From positions 1 to 39,722 of the forward strand of contig JACRCP010000218.1 in assembly GCA_016218965.1 (NCBI GenBank): DNA of 39,722 nucleotides, in the 5' to 3' direction. Shown here one piece after another: positions 27,014 to 34,585 of this stretch (positions are counted from its first letter, which is position 1; every line of letters begins with the position of its first letter). The DNA is from Deltaproteobacteria bacterium. GTDB lineage: Bacteria; Myxococcota; SpSt-1050; JACRCP01. The position numbers and the translations under genes are program-made. The notes under the pieces were generated by a model. That model saw only the letters and a program-made list of their open reading frames with translations, was not told where the DNA came from and made no database searches.

Positions 27014-28060
27014 ATGTTCAAGGTCGGGCATCCAATGTACCTGTGGCTTCTGGTCATCGTGCCCCTGCTGGCGCTTTTGTACTGGCGCGCGCACGCGCGG
27101 TTTGCGCGAAGGCTCCGGGAGGCGGTTGACCCGGCGCTCCTCCCCGTCGTGGCGCCGCGGCACCGGACCTGGCGCGCCCATCTCCAGGCGGGCCTTGTCA
27201 TCGCGGCCTGCGCGCTCCTCATAGGCGCCGCGGCCTGGCCCATGGCGGGGGTGGGGACGCGCCTTGCCCGCGCGACGGGCATTGACGTCGTATTCGCGAT
27301 AGACGTTTCCAAGTCCATGCAGGCAAAGGACGTGACCCCCTCCCGGCTCGAGCGCGCCAAGCTCGAGGTCTCGGAGTTCATCAAGACGCTTTCGGGCGAC
27401 CGCGTCGGGATCGTCGTTTTTGCCGGCGAGGCGTTCGTCCAGTGCCCGCTCACCAACGACTACGACGCGGCGCGGCTTTTCATGCGCTCGATCGAGTGGA
27501 ACTCGGTCCCACAGCCGGGGACGTCGCTCAAGAAAGCCATCGCGACGTCGCGCGAGATGCTCAGACACGTCCCCGAGGGCGCCAAATCCAAGGTCCTCGT
27601 CCTGCTCACCGACGGCGAGGACCACGAAGGCGACGTCGCCGAATCGGCGAAGGCGGCAGCCGATGAGGGAATCGTCATCCATGCCGTAGGTATAGGCTCG
27701 ACCTCGGGCGAACCTGTGCCGGAGTACGACGAAAAGGGCGTCATGAAGGGGTACAAAAAGGACAAGGCGGGACAGACGGTGTTGAGCCGCCTAAATGAAA
27801 CCGCGCTCAAGCAGGTGACCAGCGCAACGGGCGGCCGATACGTGCACGCGGTGAACCGCGACCTGGGCATGGATGCGATCCGGGACGAGATCGCGCGGAT
27901 GGCCAAGACCGAAACGCAGGCGCGGCTCATCATCCAGTACGAGGAGCGTTTCCGCTGGTTCCTACTGCCGGCCGCGGCGTTTCTCTTTTTCGGCGGGGCG
28001 GTGCTGCCGATTTCGGCGACGCCGTTGCGGTGGCGGAGGAAGACGAGGCAGAAGGCATGA
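27014..28060 (+). CDS. batB: BatB-type VWA membrane protein (aerotolerance operon)
   Basis: This 348-residue protein has two N-terminal membrane helices (about 7-23 and 55-75), a VWA domain with an intact MIDAS (DVSKSMQ, then PGTSL and LLTDGEDHEGD), and a C-terminal membrane helix (WFLLPAAAFLFFGGAVL). Its place before batC, batD and batE makes it BatB of the Bat operon, thought to work in envelope stress tolerance together with MoxR-type ATPases; no moxR lies in the window. The start is ATG 27014; no Shine-Dalgarno precedes it, so the message may be leaderless. The stop codon is followed by a seven-base tandem repeat. Confidence 0.9.
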   Translation: MFKVGHPMYLWLLVIVPLLALLYWRAHARFARRLREAVDPALLPVVAPRHRTWRAHLQAGLVIAACALLIGAAAWPMAGVGTRLARATGIDVVFAIDVSKSMQAKDVTPSRLERAKLEVSEFIKTLSGDRVGIVVFAGEAFVQCPLTNDYDAARLFMRSIEWNSVPQPGTSLKKAIATSREMLRHVPEGAKSKVLVLLTDGEDHEGDVAESAKAAADEGIVIHAVGIGSTSGEPVPEYDEKGVMKGYKKDKAGQTVLSRLNETALKQVTSATGGRYVHAVNRDLGMDAIRDEIARMAKTETQARLIIQYEERFRWFLLPAAAFLFFGGAVLPISATPLRWRRKTRQKA

Positions 28061-28140
28061 GGCACGAGGCACGAGGCACGAGTCTTGGAGTGCGGCGGCT
28101 TGACGCCGCCTTGTCTTCGCGCCGGCTTGACGGCGCGGGT
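28060..28140. repeat. Heptanucleotide run plus two GC hairpins between batB and batC
   Basis: 28060-28082 holds three copies of AGGCACG. It is followed by two hairpins built around TTGAC: GGCGGC/GCCGCC (about 28097-28113) and GCGCCG/CGGCGC (about 28120-28138). The block fills nearly the whole 104-base spacer inside the operon. The same AGGCACG word recurs at 35857-35882. Confidence 0.78.
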
Positions 28141-28164
28141 TGCTCGTTTGCGGAGGCGCGGCGC

Positions 28165-28731
28165 ATGACGGGCGCAAAAACAGTCTCAATAGCGATCGCG
28201 CTGCTTGTCTTTGGCGGCTGGAACCCCTTCCTCAAGCAGAACGCCGACGTCAAGTCCGGAAACGAGGAGTACTCGGACGGGAAGTTCGATCAGGCCCTTT
28301 TGCACTACGAAAACGCGACCAAGAGCACCAGGGAGTCGCCCGAGTCGCGGTTCAACCGCGGGGATGCGCTTTACAAACAGGGGAAGTTCGACGAGGCGCG
28401 GGACGACTACGTGAAAGCCGCGGCCGGCGGGGACAGGAAGTTCAAATCGAGCGCCCTCTACAACCTCGGAAACACGTTTGCCAAGGGCGGCAGGATTCAG
28501 GAGGCGATAGACGCCTACATCAAGTCGCTCATGCTCGACCCCAAAAACGCCGACGCCAAGTTCAACCTTGAGCTCCTGCTCAAGCGGGAGGAGGAGCCGC
28601 AGCAGCAACAACAACAGCAACAACAGCAGCAGGACCCGCTCGACAAGATGAAGGAGCAGGAAAAACCAATGCCCAGGACCCAGCAACAGGTCAAGCAGTT
28701 CGAGGAGCCCAAAGTCGAGAAGGACTGGTAG
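28165..28731 (+). CDS. batC: BatC-type TPR protein with poly-glutamine tract
   Basis: This 188-residue protein has a signal-anchor (VSIAIALLVFGGW) and three TPR-like repeats (GNEEYSDGKFDQALLHYENA; FNRGDALYKQGKFDEARDDY; YNLGNTFAKGGRIQEAIDAY). These are followed by 11 glutamines encoded by mixed CAG/CAA codons (about 149-159) and an acidic/basic tail ending VEKDW. TPRs usually mediate protein contacts in the Bat complex. ATG 28165 is chosen because GGAGG precedes it; the earlier open frame runs through repeat sequence. BatD starts eight bases after its stop. Confidence 0.85.
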   Translation: MTGAKTVSIAIALLVFGGWNPFLKQNADVKSGNEEYSDGKFDQALLHYENATKSTRESPESRFNRGDALYKQGKFDEARDDYVKAAAGGDRKFKSSALYNLGNTFAKGGRIQEAIDAYIKSLMLDPKNADAKFNLELLLKREEEPQQQQQQQQQQQDPLDKMKEQEKPMPRTQQQVKQFEEPKVEKDW

Positions 28732-28735
28732 AGGA

Positions 28736-28766
28736 AAGGATGAAGGCGGAAGGCGGAAGGCGGAAG
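28736..28766. repeat. Heptanucleotide repeat forming the batD start
   Basis: AAGGCGG repeated three times (28742 on) with degenerate flanks. It encodes KAEGGRRK immediately after the batD start codon. Confidence 0.8.
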
Positions 28767-30608
28767 ATACTCGCCGGCGCGACGCTGACTGCGGCGGCAC
28801 TGGGCGTCGCCTCGATCGCCCTCGCGGCCGGGTCGGCGCCGGGGATCGAGGCGAACGTCGACCGCGACCAGGTCGCGCTGGGCGACACGTTCGTCTATTC
28901 GCTGACCATCGTCTCGGACGTCGACAGCCAACCGTCACAGCTCAGGCTCCCCGACTTCAAGGGGTTTTCGGACATGGGGCGGTCGCAGTCCGAGCAGATC
29001 TCGCTCTCGTTCGGGTCCGGCGGGCGCGGTTTTTTGCGGACCAAGACCGTGCGCGCAACGCTCAGTCCCAACAAGACGGGGACGCTCGAGATAGGTCCAG
29101 CGACGGCGGTCATCAAGGGGAAAAGGTACGAAGCCCAGAGAATCGCCATAAGCGTCCTCCCCGCCGGCAAGGGGCCGGTGCAGCGGCCGCAGCGGCCGGG
29201 GACGACAAGATATCCGTCGATGTGGGACGACGACTTCGACGTCGATTCGGTGCTCACGCGCCCCAAGACGGTGGGGAAAGACGAAATAGTGCTCCGCGCC
29301 GGGGTCGACAAGGTGTCGGCCTACGTGGGCGAGCAGGTTGTCTGGGTGCTCCAGCTCTACAGCCGCGTGCCGCTCTCGGGCCTGGACTCGCTTTCGATGC
29401 CCAAGTTCGAAGGCTTCTGGACCGAGGACATCACCAGCCCCCAGCGGTACACGAGCGAGACCAAGGTGGTCGGCGGCGTGCAGTACAACGTGTACCTTCT
29501 CAAGCGCAAGGGCCTGTTCCCGACCAAACCCGGCCGGCTGGCGATTGAGGCGGCCTCCGCGCAGGTGTCCTACGGCACCTCGGTGTTCACCCCGGGACAG
29601 CGCGCCAACCGGCAGAGCGAGGCGCAGGAAATCGAAGTCAAGGCGCTCCCCGAGTCCGGGCGGCCGCCCGGGTTCAATCCCGGCAACGTCGGGCAGTTCA
29701 CCCTCCGGACCGAGGTGTCGGCGCACACGACCCGCCTTGACCAGCCCATAACCGTGCGTTTCGTCGTGAACGGCACCGGGAACGTGAAATACGTCCAGAT
29801 CCCAAGGCTTTCGCCGGGCGACGATTTCAAGGCGTACGACCCGACTGTTTCGGAGAAGGTGAACACCACGAAACACCGCTTTTCGGGCGAGCGCCAGTGG
29901 GAGTACCTCCTGATCCCGCAGAAGGTGGGCAAGGCGATCATACCGGAGGTGGCGTTACACTTCTTCGACCCGGCGTCCGGGCAGTACCAGAGCCTCTCGT
30001 CCGGCCCCATCGCCGTCGAGGTGACCCCCGGCACGGGCGAGTCCGCGACCGTTTCAGGGAAGGCCGCCGCAAAAGGGCCGACGGTCCAGGCCGGCGTGCG
30101 GCCCATCCGCTACAACAGCCGGCTCGAGGCCATGGACCCGGCCTGGCACCGTTCATGGCCGGTGAAGGCAGTTTTCGTCCTTTTCCCGCTCGCCTTCATC
30201 GGCGTGATCGGCTATGGCCGCATCCTCGCGTTCGTCAGGCGCGAAACCCCGTATTCAAAACAAAAGCGGGCGCACGCGCAGGCGTTTCGGCGCCTCAAAG
30301 CGGCGGCCAGGATGCTCAAGGCCGGGCGCGAAGCGAAGGCCGAGGAGTTCTTTGCCGAAATCGCGCGCGTGCTCCGCGAGTATCTGACGTACAGACTTGG
30401 GCGCGAGGCGGCAGGGCTCACCGTCGATCAGGTGCGGGACCTGATGCGCGAGGCGGGGGTCGACGAGGTGCTTTCGGCGCGGGTGATCCAGGAGGTCGAA
30501 AACTGTGACTTCGCCCGTTTTGCGCCCTCCGCCACACGGCGCGAGGAGATGGAGCGGAGCCTCGAGCGGACCCGGGAGCTTTTGGTCGAGCTGGAGAAGA
30601 AGGGATGA
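28740..30608 (+). CDS. batD: BatD-type oxygen tolerance protein
   Basis: This 622-residue protein has a signal segment (LAGATLTAAALGVASIALA) after a basic repeat-encoded leader, a large beta-rich BatD ectodomain (GIEANVDRDQVALGDTFVY; LRLPDFKGFSDMG; KRKGLFPTKPGRLAIE; RFVVNGTGNVKYVQIP), a membrane helix (about 475-495, VKAVFVLFPLAFIGVIGYG) and a helical cytosolic tail. Start: ATG 28740, eight bases after batC, with GAGGAAAGG before it. Four codons overlap with batE (ATGA). A role in envelope homeostasis is inferred from the family. Confidence 0.9.
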   Translation: MKAEGGRRKILAGATLTAAALGVASIALAAGSAPGIEANVDRDQVALGDTFVYSLTIVSDVDSQPSQLRLPDFKGFSDMGRSQSEQISLSFGSGGRGFLRTKTVRATLSPNKTGTLEIGPATAVIKGKRYEAQRIAISVLPAGKGPVQRPQRPGTTRYPSMWDDDFDVDSVLTRPKTVGKDEIVLRAGVDKVSAYVGEQVVWVLQLYSRVPLSGLDSLSMPKFEGFWTEDITSPQRYTSETKVVGGVQYNVYLLKRKGLFPTKPGRLAIEAASAQVSYGTSVFTPGQRANRQSEAQEIEVKALPESGRPPGFNPGNVGQFTLRTEVSAHTTRLDQPITVRFVVNGTGNVKYVQIPRLSPGDDFKAYDPTVSEKVNTTKHRFSGERQWEYLLIPQKVGKAIIPEVALHFFDPASGQYQSLSSGPIAVEVTPGTGESATVSGKAAAKGPTVQAGVRPIRYNSRLEAMDPAWHRSWPVKAVFVLFPLAFIGVIGYGRILAFVRRETPYSKQKRAHAQAFRRLKAAARMLKAGREAKAEEFFAEIARVLREYLTYRLGREAAGLTVDQVRDLMREAGVDEVLSARVIQEVENCDFARFAPSATRREEMERSLERTRELLVELEKKG

Positions 30609-31336
30609 ACGCCGCAGCGCTCTTGATGGCCCTTGCGGCCGCCGTCGCCGGCCCTGTGGAGTTCCGCGAGGCAAACGAGGCGTTCCTTCACGGCCGGTAC
30701 GACCATGCCATAGAAGGATACCAGGCGCTCATTCGCGCCGGGACGTGGAACCCGGACGTCCACTACAATCTTGGCAACGCCTACCTCGCCTCGGGCCGGC
30801 GGGGGATGGCCGTCCTGCACTACGAGAGGGCGCTCACGCTCAATCCGGACGACGACGACGCGAGGTCAAACCTCGAGTTCGCCAGGCGCCACCTCCAGGA
30901 CGAGGCCGCGTTCATGCCGTCCATGAAGACTCCGGTCGAGGACTTCTTCAGGGGGCTGCCGTTCTCTCCGTTGCTTTTCATGGCGATGGTCTCGTGGGCG
31001 CTCGCGTTCACGCTCCTCCTTGTGCGCCGCCTGTTCATGGCCGGCGTCGCAAGGCGGATTGTGACCGCAATTCTCATCCCGGTCGCGTCGGTGGCGGCGC
31101 TCACGGCCGTCCTTTCGGCGGGCGGGGTCTGGGTGCGGGAGTACCGGCCGCGGTGCGTCGTCCTTTCGGACGCCGCGGAGCTCAAGGAGGGCCCCAGCGA
31201 CTCGTTCAAGTCGGTCGTAACCCTCCGCGAGGGCGTCACCGCCGGCCTCCGTGCCAAAGAGTCCGGCTGGGTCCGGATCACCCTCCCCAGCGGCGTCACC
31301 GGCTGGGTCAAGACCGACGCGATAGAGAAGATCTGA
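30605..31336 (+). CDS. batE: BatE-type TPR/SH3 membrane protein
   Basis: This 243-residue protein has an N-terminal signal-like segment, TPR repeats (ANEAFLHGRYDHAIEGYQAL; YNLGNAYLASGRRGMAVLHYERALTLNPDD), two membrane helices (about 115-165) and a C-terminal bacterial SH3-like domain (LKEGPSDSFKSVVTLREG, SGWVRITLPSGVTGWVKTDAIEKI). Its ATG overlaps the batD stop (ATGA). It is the last gene of the operon. A seven-base repeat run covers the stop codon and the end of the convergent RNase gene. Confidence 0.88.
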   Translation: MNAAALLMALAAAVAGPVEFREANEAFLHGRYDHAIEGYQALIRAGTWNPDVHYNLGNAYLASGRRGMAVLHYERALTLNPDDDDARSNLEFARRHLQDEAAFMPSMKTPVEDFFRGLPFSPLLFMAMVSWALAFTLLLVRRLFMAGVARRIVTAILIPVASVAALTAVLSAGGVWVREYRPRCVVLSDAAELKEGPSDSFKSVVTLREGVTAGLRAKESGWVRITLPSGVTGWVKTDAIEKI

Positions 31337-31372
31337 CGATCAACGACCGACGACTCACGACTTCAAACGAGG
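31335..31372. repeat. Degenerate heptanucleotide repeat at the batE/Mut7-C junction
   Basis: Four units of ACGAxxx (ACGATCA, ACGACCG, ACGACTC, ACGACTT) begin at the batE stop codon and continue into the 3' end of the convergent Mut7-C gene, where they help encode its last residues. Confidence 0.7.
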
Positions 31373-31884
31373 TCGTCAGCGTTCGTTCCCTCTCTTTTTT
31401 CAAGCGTTTTCTGGCCAAGAGAGCGCAATCGAGTTTCCATCCGCCGGCGGTGCGTCGCGGCCCAGTAGACTCTCTTGCACGCCGGGCAACGCGAGAAGAC
31501 ATCCTGCGTTCTTCGGACGTACACGGGCACCTCGTCCGACAAGGATTCCTTTTCCACGCGCTCCAACGGCTCGTTGCACTCCACACAGCGGGTGAAGGCC
31601 CGCTCCAGCGGGTCGATCGGGTACGCGCCCAGGAATTCGAGCACCTGTTCCTGCACAAAGTTGCTCCTGATGAAGAACCGCTCGACGCGCGTCCTCCGTT
31701 TCATCAAACCGGTGTCGCGCGTGACAAGCACCCTCCGTTCGGCCAGCGCCTTGTCCAGCACTTCGGGCGCGAGAAGCCCCTCGGCCGATGCGCAGTCCAC
31801 CCCCATCATCCGAAGCCACCGCCCGAGCCTCCCGACCATCCGGTCGGCGAGGAAACTTTTCTCGTTTGACTCGAACCCGTCCAT
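31363..31884 (-). CDS. Mut7-C RNase-domain protein
   Basis: This 173-residue protein has the Mut7-C fold, a PIN-like RNase domain: FLADRMVGRLGRWLRMMGVDC, then LVTRDTGLMKRR, and a C-terminal zinc ribbon from CVECNEPL and CPACKRVYW. It probably cleaves RNA, like the C-terminal domain of Mut-7. Start: ATG 31884. TATAAT lies just eight bases upstream and no Shine-Dalgarno is present, which suggests a leaderless message. Its 3' end converges on batE. Confidence 0.88.
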   Translation of the reverse strand: MDGFESNEKSFLADRMVGRLGRWLRMMGVDCASAEGLLAPEVLDKALAERRVLVTRDTGLMKRRTRVERFFIRSNFVQEQVLEFLGAYPIDPLERAFTRCVECNEPLERVEKESLSDEVPVYVRRTQDVFSRCPACKRVYWAATHRRRMETRLRSLGQKTLEKREGTNADDLV

Positions 31885-31892
31885 GCAGTCTA

Positions 31893-31898
31893 ATTATA
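31893..31898 (-). promoter_or_regulatory. -10 box of the Mut7-C gene
   Basis: TATAAT on the minus strand (31898-31893) ends eight bases before the ATG at 31884, as does the TATATA before batB. No matching -35 box is evident. Confidence 0.55.
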
Positions 31899-31970
31899 CC
31901 AGCGCGGAGGGCGCGCCGCGAAACGACACGAAAGACGCAGAACATTGCTCCAGTCGCAAAAAAAACCTTT

Positions 31971-32053
31971 CTTCACGCAAAGACGCAAAGACGCCAAGTC
32001 GGCACCACGGAATTCTTGGGTTGTCTTTGCGGGCTTTGCGCCTTTGCGTGAGA
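31971..32053. repeat. ACGCAAAG-type inverted repeat
   Basis: The left arm (31971-31995) has two exact eight-base units ACGCAAAG followed by ACGCC. The right arm (about 32022-32053) is the reverse complement in degenerate form (CTTTGCG words). It sits between the divergent Mut7-C and SUMF genes and would fold into a long hairpin. A further CACGAAAG word lies at about 31927. Confidence 0.78.
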
Positions 32054-32109
32054 CGATCCTGTTTTCTCGCGGAGGTGGCATTTCACTCTGAAACGGGCCG
32101 GGGTGCTGG

Positions 32110-32742
32110 ATGAACAGGTTGACCGCTTTCCTGATTTTCGCAGCCGCTGTGGTGGCGTTCGGCAACTGCAAAAAGGCCGGCCCGTGTCCGGCGGAGATGG
32201 CGGTTGTTGAGGGCGCGAAGGTCTGCATCGACCGGTTCGAGTCGTCGGCGGGGCGTGATTTGAAGGGGAACCTCGGGCCGGCGGTCTCCAAAAGGGGCGC
32301 GATCCCGGTGGACTCGGTGGCGTGGGTCGAGGCCGATGCATCGTGCAAGGCGGCCGGGAAGCGCCTTTGTTCCAGCGACGAGTGGACTGGTGCCTGCCGC
32401 GGGAAGGAAGGACGGCGGTTCCCGTACGGCAAGGAGTTCGAACCTGAACGCTGCAACACCTACCAATATGGGAAGAAGACGGGGAAGACCGAAAAACGAC
32501 CCGCCGGGTCGATGCCGACATGCGACAACGGGTCGGGCGTGATGGACCTTTCGGGGAACGTCTGGGAATGGATGGCCAATACCGATCAGACCGGGGTTTT
32601 GCGCCAGCTCTGGGGCGGCGGGTTCGCCAACGACAACCACGAAAACGAGTTGACGTGCGGCTTCAAGAAGCCGATGTACCAGCCGCCCAAGGGGAATTTT
32701 TCGGGGATCGGCTACAGGTGTTGCCGCGCCGCGAAGCTCTGA
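32110..32742 (+). CDS. SUMF1/formylglycine-enzyme-like lipoprotein
   Basis: This 210-residue protein has a lipoprotein-like signal (FLIFAAAVVAFGNC; Asn at -1 is unusual) and a sulfatase-modifying-factor (FGE-sulfatase) fold. MAVVEGAKVCIDRFE, LCSSDEWTGACRG, MDLSGNVWEWMA and LWGGGFANDN are the typical landmarks. Many such proteins lack the cysteines needed for formylglycine formation and serve as binding lipoproteins instead; I cannot see a clear active-site pair. The gene ends three bases from the convergent rpmE gene. Confidence 0.8.
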   Translation: MNRLTAFLIFAAAVVAFGNCKKAGPCPAEMAVVEGAKVCIDRFESSAGRDLKGNLGPAVSKRGAIPVDSVAWVEADASCKAAGKRLCSSDEWTGACRGKEGRRFPYGKEFEPERCNTYQYGKKTGKTEKRPAGSMPTCDNGSGVMDLSGNVWEWMANTDQTGVLRQLWGGGFANDNHENELTCGFKKPMYQPPKGNFSGIGYRCCRAAKL

Positions 32743-32745
32743 TTT

Positions 32746-33018
32746 TTACTCGGCTTTGGCCGGTGCCGGCGCGGGCGGCGCCGGGGGCGTTTTCGGGGTC
32801 GCCGCGGCGGCCGGCAGGCCCTTCTTGGCGTACTTGCGCATGAACCGTTCGATGCGTCCGGCCGAGTCGACGAGTTTTTGCTTGCCGGTGAAGAACGGGT
32901 GGCAGTTCGAGCAGATGTCGATGGTGAAGTCCTTCCTCGTGGAGCGTGTCTTTATGACGTTCCCGCAGGCGCAGGTGATGGTGCAGTCGTTGTACTGGGG
33001 GTGGATCTTTTCTTTCAT
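32746..33018 (-). CDS. rpmE: Ribosomal protein L31 (zinc-binding form) with Ala/Pro tail
   Basis: This 90-residue L31 has the zinc ligands intact: Cys16 and Cys18 (CACGN) and Cys36 and Cys39 ([12 protein letters not shown]). The core ends near residue 66, followed by about 24 residues rich in Ala and Pro ([18 protein letters not shown]...), longer than in typical L31. GGAGAAGG precedes the ATG at 33018. Its promoter is at 33128-33156, giving a leader of roughly 100 bases. Confidence 0.95.
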   Translation of the reverse strand: MKEKIHPQYNDCTITCACGNVIKTRSTRKDFTIDICSNCHPFFTGKQKLVDSAGRIERFMRKYAKKGLPAAAATPKTPPAPPAPAPAKAE

Positions 33019-33127
33019 CGGCCTTCTCCTCTTTTCGGGGGTCGCCACGCGAACTTCTCCCCCGATCCCCCTGCTCGCTCCGGCGGAGCAAGTCCGCCTG
33101 CACTCGCCCCGGCGCCAGAGGGCGCGT

Positions 33128-33156
33128 AATGTAGCCGCAACCCCGCGCGTTGTCAA
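33128..33156 (-). promoter_or_regulatory. rpmE promoter
   Basis: Minus strand: TTGACA (33156-33151), a 17-base spacer, TACATT (33133-33128). A near-ideal sigma-70 promoter, upstream of and divergent from the one at 33164. Confidence 0.75.
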
Positions 33157-33163
33157 ATCCGGT

Positions 33164-33193
33164 TTGACTTCGCGGGGGCGTACGGAATATGGT
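33164..33193 (+). promoter_or_regulatory. Candidate promoter of the beta-helix gene pair
   Basis: TTGACT (33164-33169), an 18-base spacer, TATGGT (33188-33193), 21 bases before the ATG. Confidence 0.45.
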
Positions 33194-33214
33194 GTGTCCG
33201 CCCGGAGATTCATC

Positions 33215-34585
33215 ATGCGCACGGCGTACATCCTCAAGACCGAAACGCGTATCCATCCGTTCGGCGACCCCGCCGGCGCGGCGTGGGTGGGCGGGGGCAC
33301 GCTCGCGGCACTTCAGGACGAGGAGCTTTCGCTTGCCGGGATTCGTCCGGTGCATGTGAACTCACTTGCCGGCCTCCCTCCCGTCGGGCCATTTCTTCTC
33401 CTTCCGGACCGCCTGTACGTCTCGGCGCGCTGCGCGGCCGTGTTCGCGGCAATGGTCGAGGACTCGGGCGACAACGCGATGCTGTGCATGCCGCGGTCGC
33501 CAGTTACCGAGTACGCCCGCCCTCTCTCGAGCGTTCGCGACGTTTCGCTCCCGGCGGCGCGGGAGGCCGTCGCGTACGATCTCTTCTACGTCGGGGGCCG
33601 CCTGCCGGCGCCGGCCGGCGGGAAGGCGGGGACAGATGGAGTTTTCGAGGCGCTGGCCGCAAGCTGCGCGAGGGTGCTTGTGCGCCCGTCCTATTCCGTC
33701 GATCGGTTGAGGCACCCCAACGTCGGCCACAGGCCGTACGTCACGCAGGTCCCGGTTTCGGACTCCATTGCCGCCCATGTCGAATCATGGGTCCACGTAT
33801 TGTGGCTCAATCACGTGCTTGCCAGCCTCGTTGTGCGGCGCGCGCTTGCGGCGAAACCGGGACCCGTCGAGGTGCTCCGGCGCGCGGCGGTGTCGGCAAA
33901 CGTACCGGGGTGCGTCGTGAACAGCGTCGTTGGCGGTACGCTCGACGCCCATCCGACGGCGCGCATCGAGAACTCGATCGTGGGGAGCGGCGCCCGAGTC
34001 GGGGCGCGCGCTCTCGTAAAGGACTGCATTCTCGGCGACGATGTCGTTGTCGGCGACGGGACCAAGTTCGTCAACTGCGTCGTCGGTGACCGGTGCAACT
34101 CGCTTTCGGACTCGCTTTTCGTGCGCTCGACGTTTTACCCGGACGCGACGCTCTCGAACCTTTTCGTGCGCGAATGCGTGGTAGGGCGGTTCGCGTTTCT
34201 CACGACGGCCGTGCTCTGTTTTGCCGACTCGCACGAAGGGCCGGTCCGCGTGTTCCACGACGGTCAGATGCGATCCACCGGCCGCCATGTGCTGGGCGCC
34301 TGCATGGGGCACGAGACTACGCTCGGGACGCGCGCGATCTTCCTGCCCGGTCTCGCGCTTCCCAACGGCTGCATAATCGTGATGCCGCCGGGCGAGGGGG
34401 TCCACAAGGTGCCGGCAACGGGAGACCCTGCGGTCCCGCTCGTGTGGGATGCCGGCACGCTACGGCCCGTCGAGGCGGTATTTCCCGGCTACCGGCCGGC
34501 GGACGCGGAGCCGGCGGAAGGTCCGGGGGGAATGGCGAGGGACTGCGGGGGGCGGTCGCCACCTGCGAGAGGACGAGGCACATGA
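33215..34585 (+). CDS. Left-handed beta-helix protein 1, nucleotidyltransferase-like N-terminus
   Basis: This 456-residue protein has a C-terminal half that is a left-handed beta-helix of hexapeptide-type repeats ([20 protein letters not shown], then [20 protein letters not shown]), the kind found in GlmU, PglD and acyltransferases. The N-terminal ~200 residues follow the layout of a sugar nucleotidyltransferase, but no GGxGTRL nucleotide loop is visible, so enzymatic activity there is doubtful. Start: ATG 33215 with CCCGGAGA before it; the long open frame upstream is antisense to rpmE. It overlaps the second beta-helix gene by four bases (ATGA), and the two are paralogous. Confidence 0.72.
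   Translation: MRTAYILKTETRIHPFGDPAGAAWVGGGTLAALQDEELSLAGIRPVHVNSLAGLPPVGPFLLLPDRLYVSARCAAVFAAMVEDSGDNAMLCMPRSPVTEYARPLSSVRDVSLPAAREAVAYDLFYVGGRLPAPAGGKAGTDGVFEALAASCARVLVRPSYSVDRLRHPNVGHRPYVTQVPVSDSIAAHVESWVHVLWLNHVLASLVVRRALAAKPGPVEVLRRAAVSANVPGCVVNSVVGGTLDAHPTARIENSIVGSGARVGARALVKDCILGDDVVVGDGTKFVNCVVGDRCNSLSDSLFVRSTFYPDATLSNLFVRECVVGRFAFLTTAVLCFADSHEGPVRVFHDGQMRSTGRHVLGACMGHETTLGTRAIFLPGLALPNGCIIVMPPGEGVHKVPATGDPAVPLVWDAGTLRPVEAVFPGYRPADAEPAEGPGGMARDCGGRSPPARGRGT

Noticed and set aside
26546-27224. Open frames across the two inverted repeats before batB
   Set aside because: The peptides are translations of repeat arms (such as LTLTLSQ) and lack ribosome sites.
32756-33214. Extension of the first beta-helix frame upstream
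   Set aside because: It is antisense to rpmE, and a clear ribosome site precedes ATG 33215.
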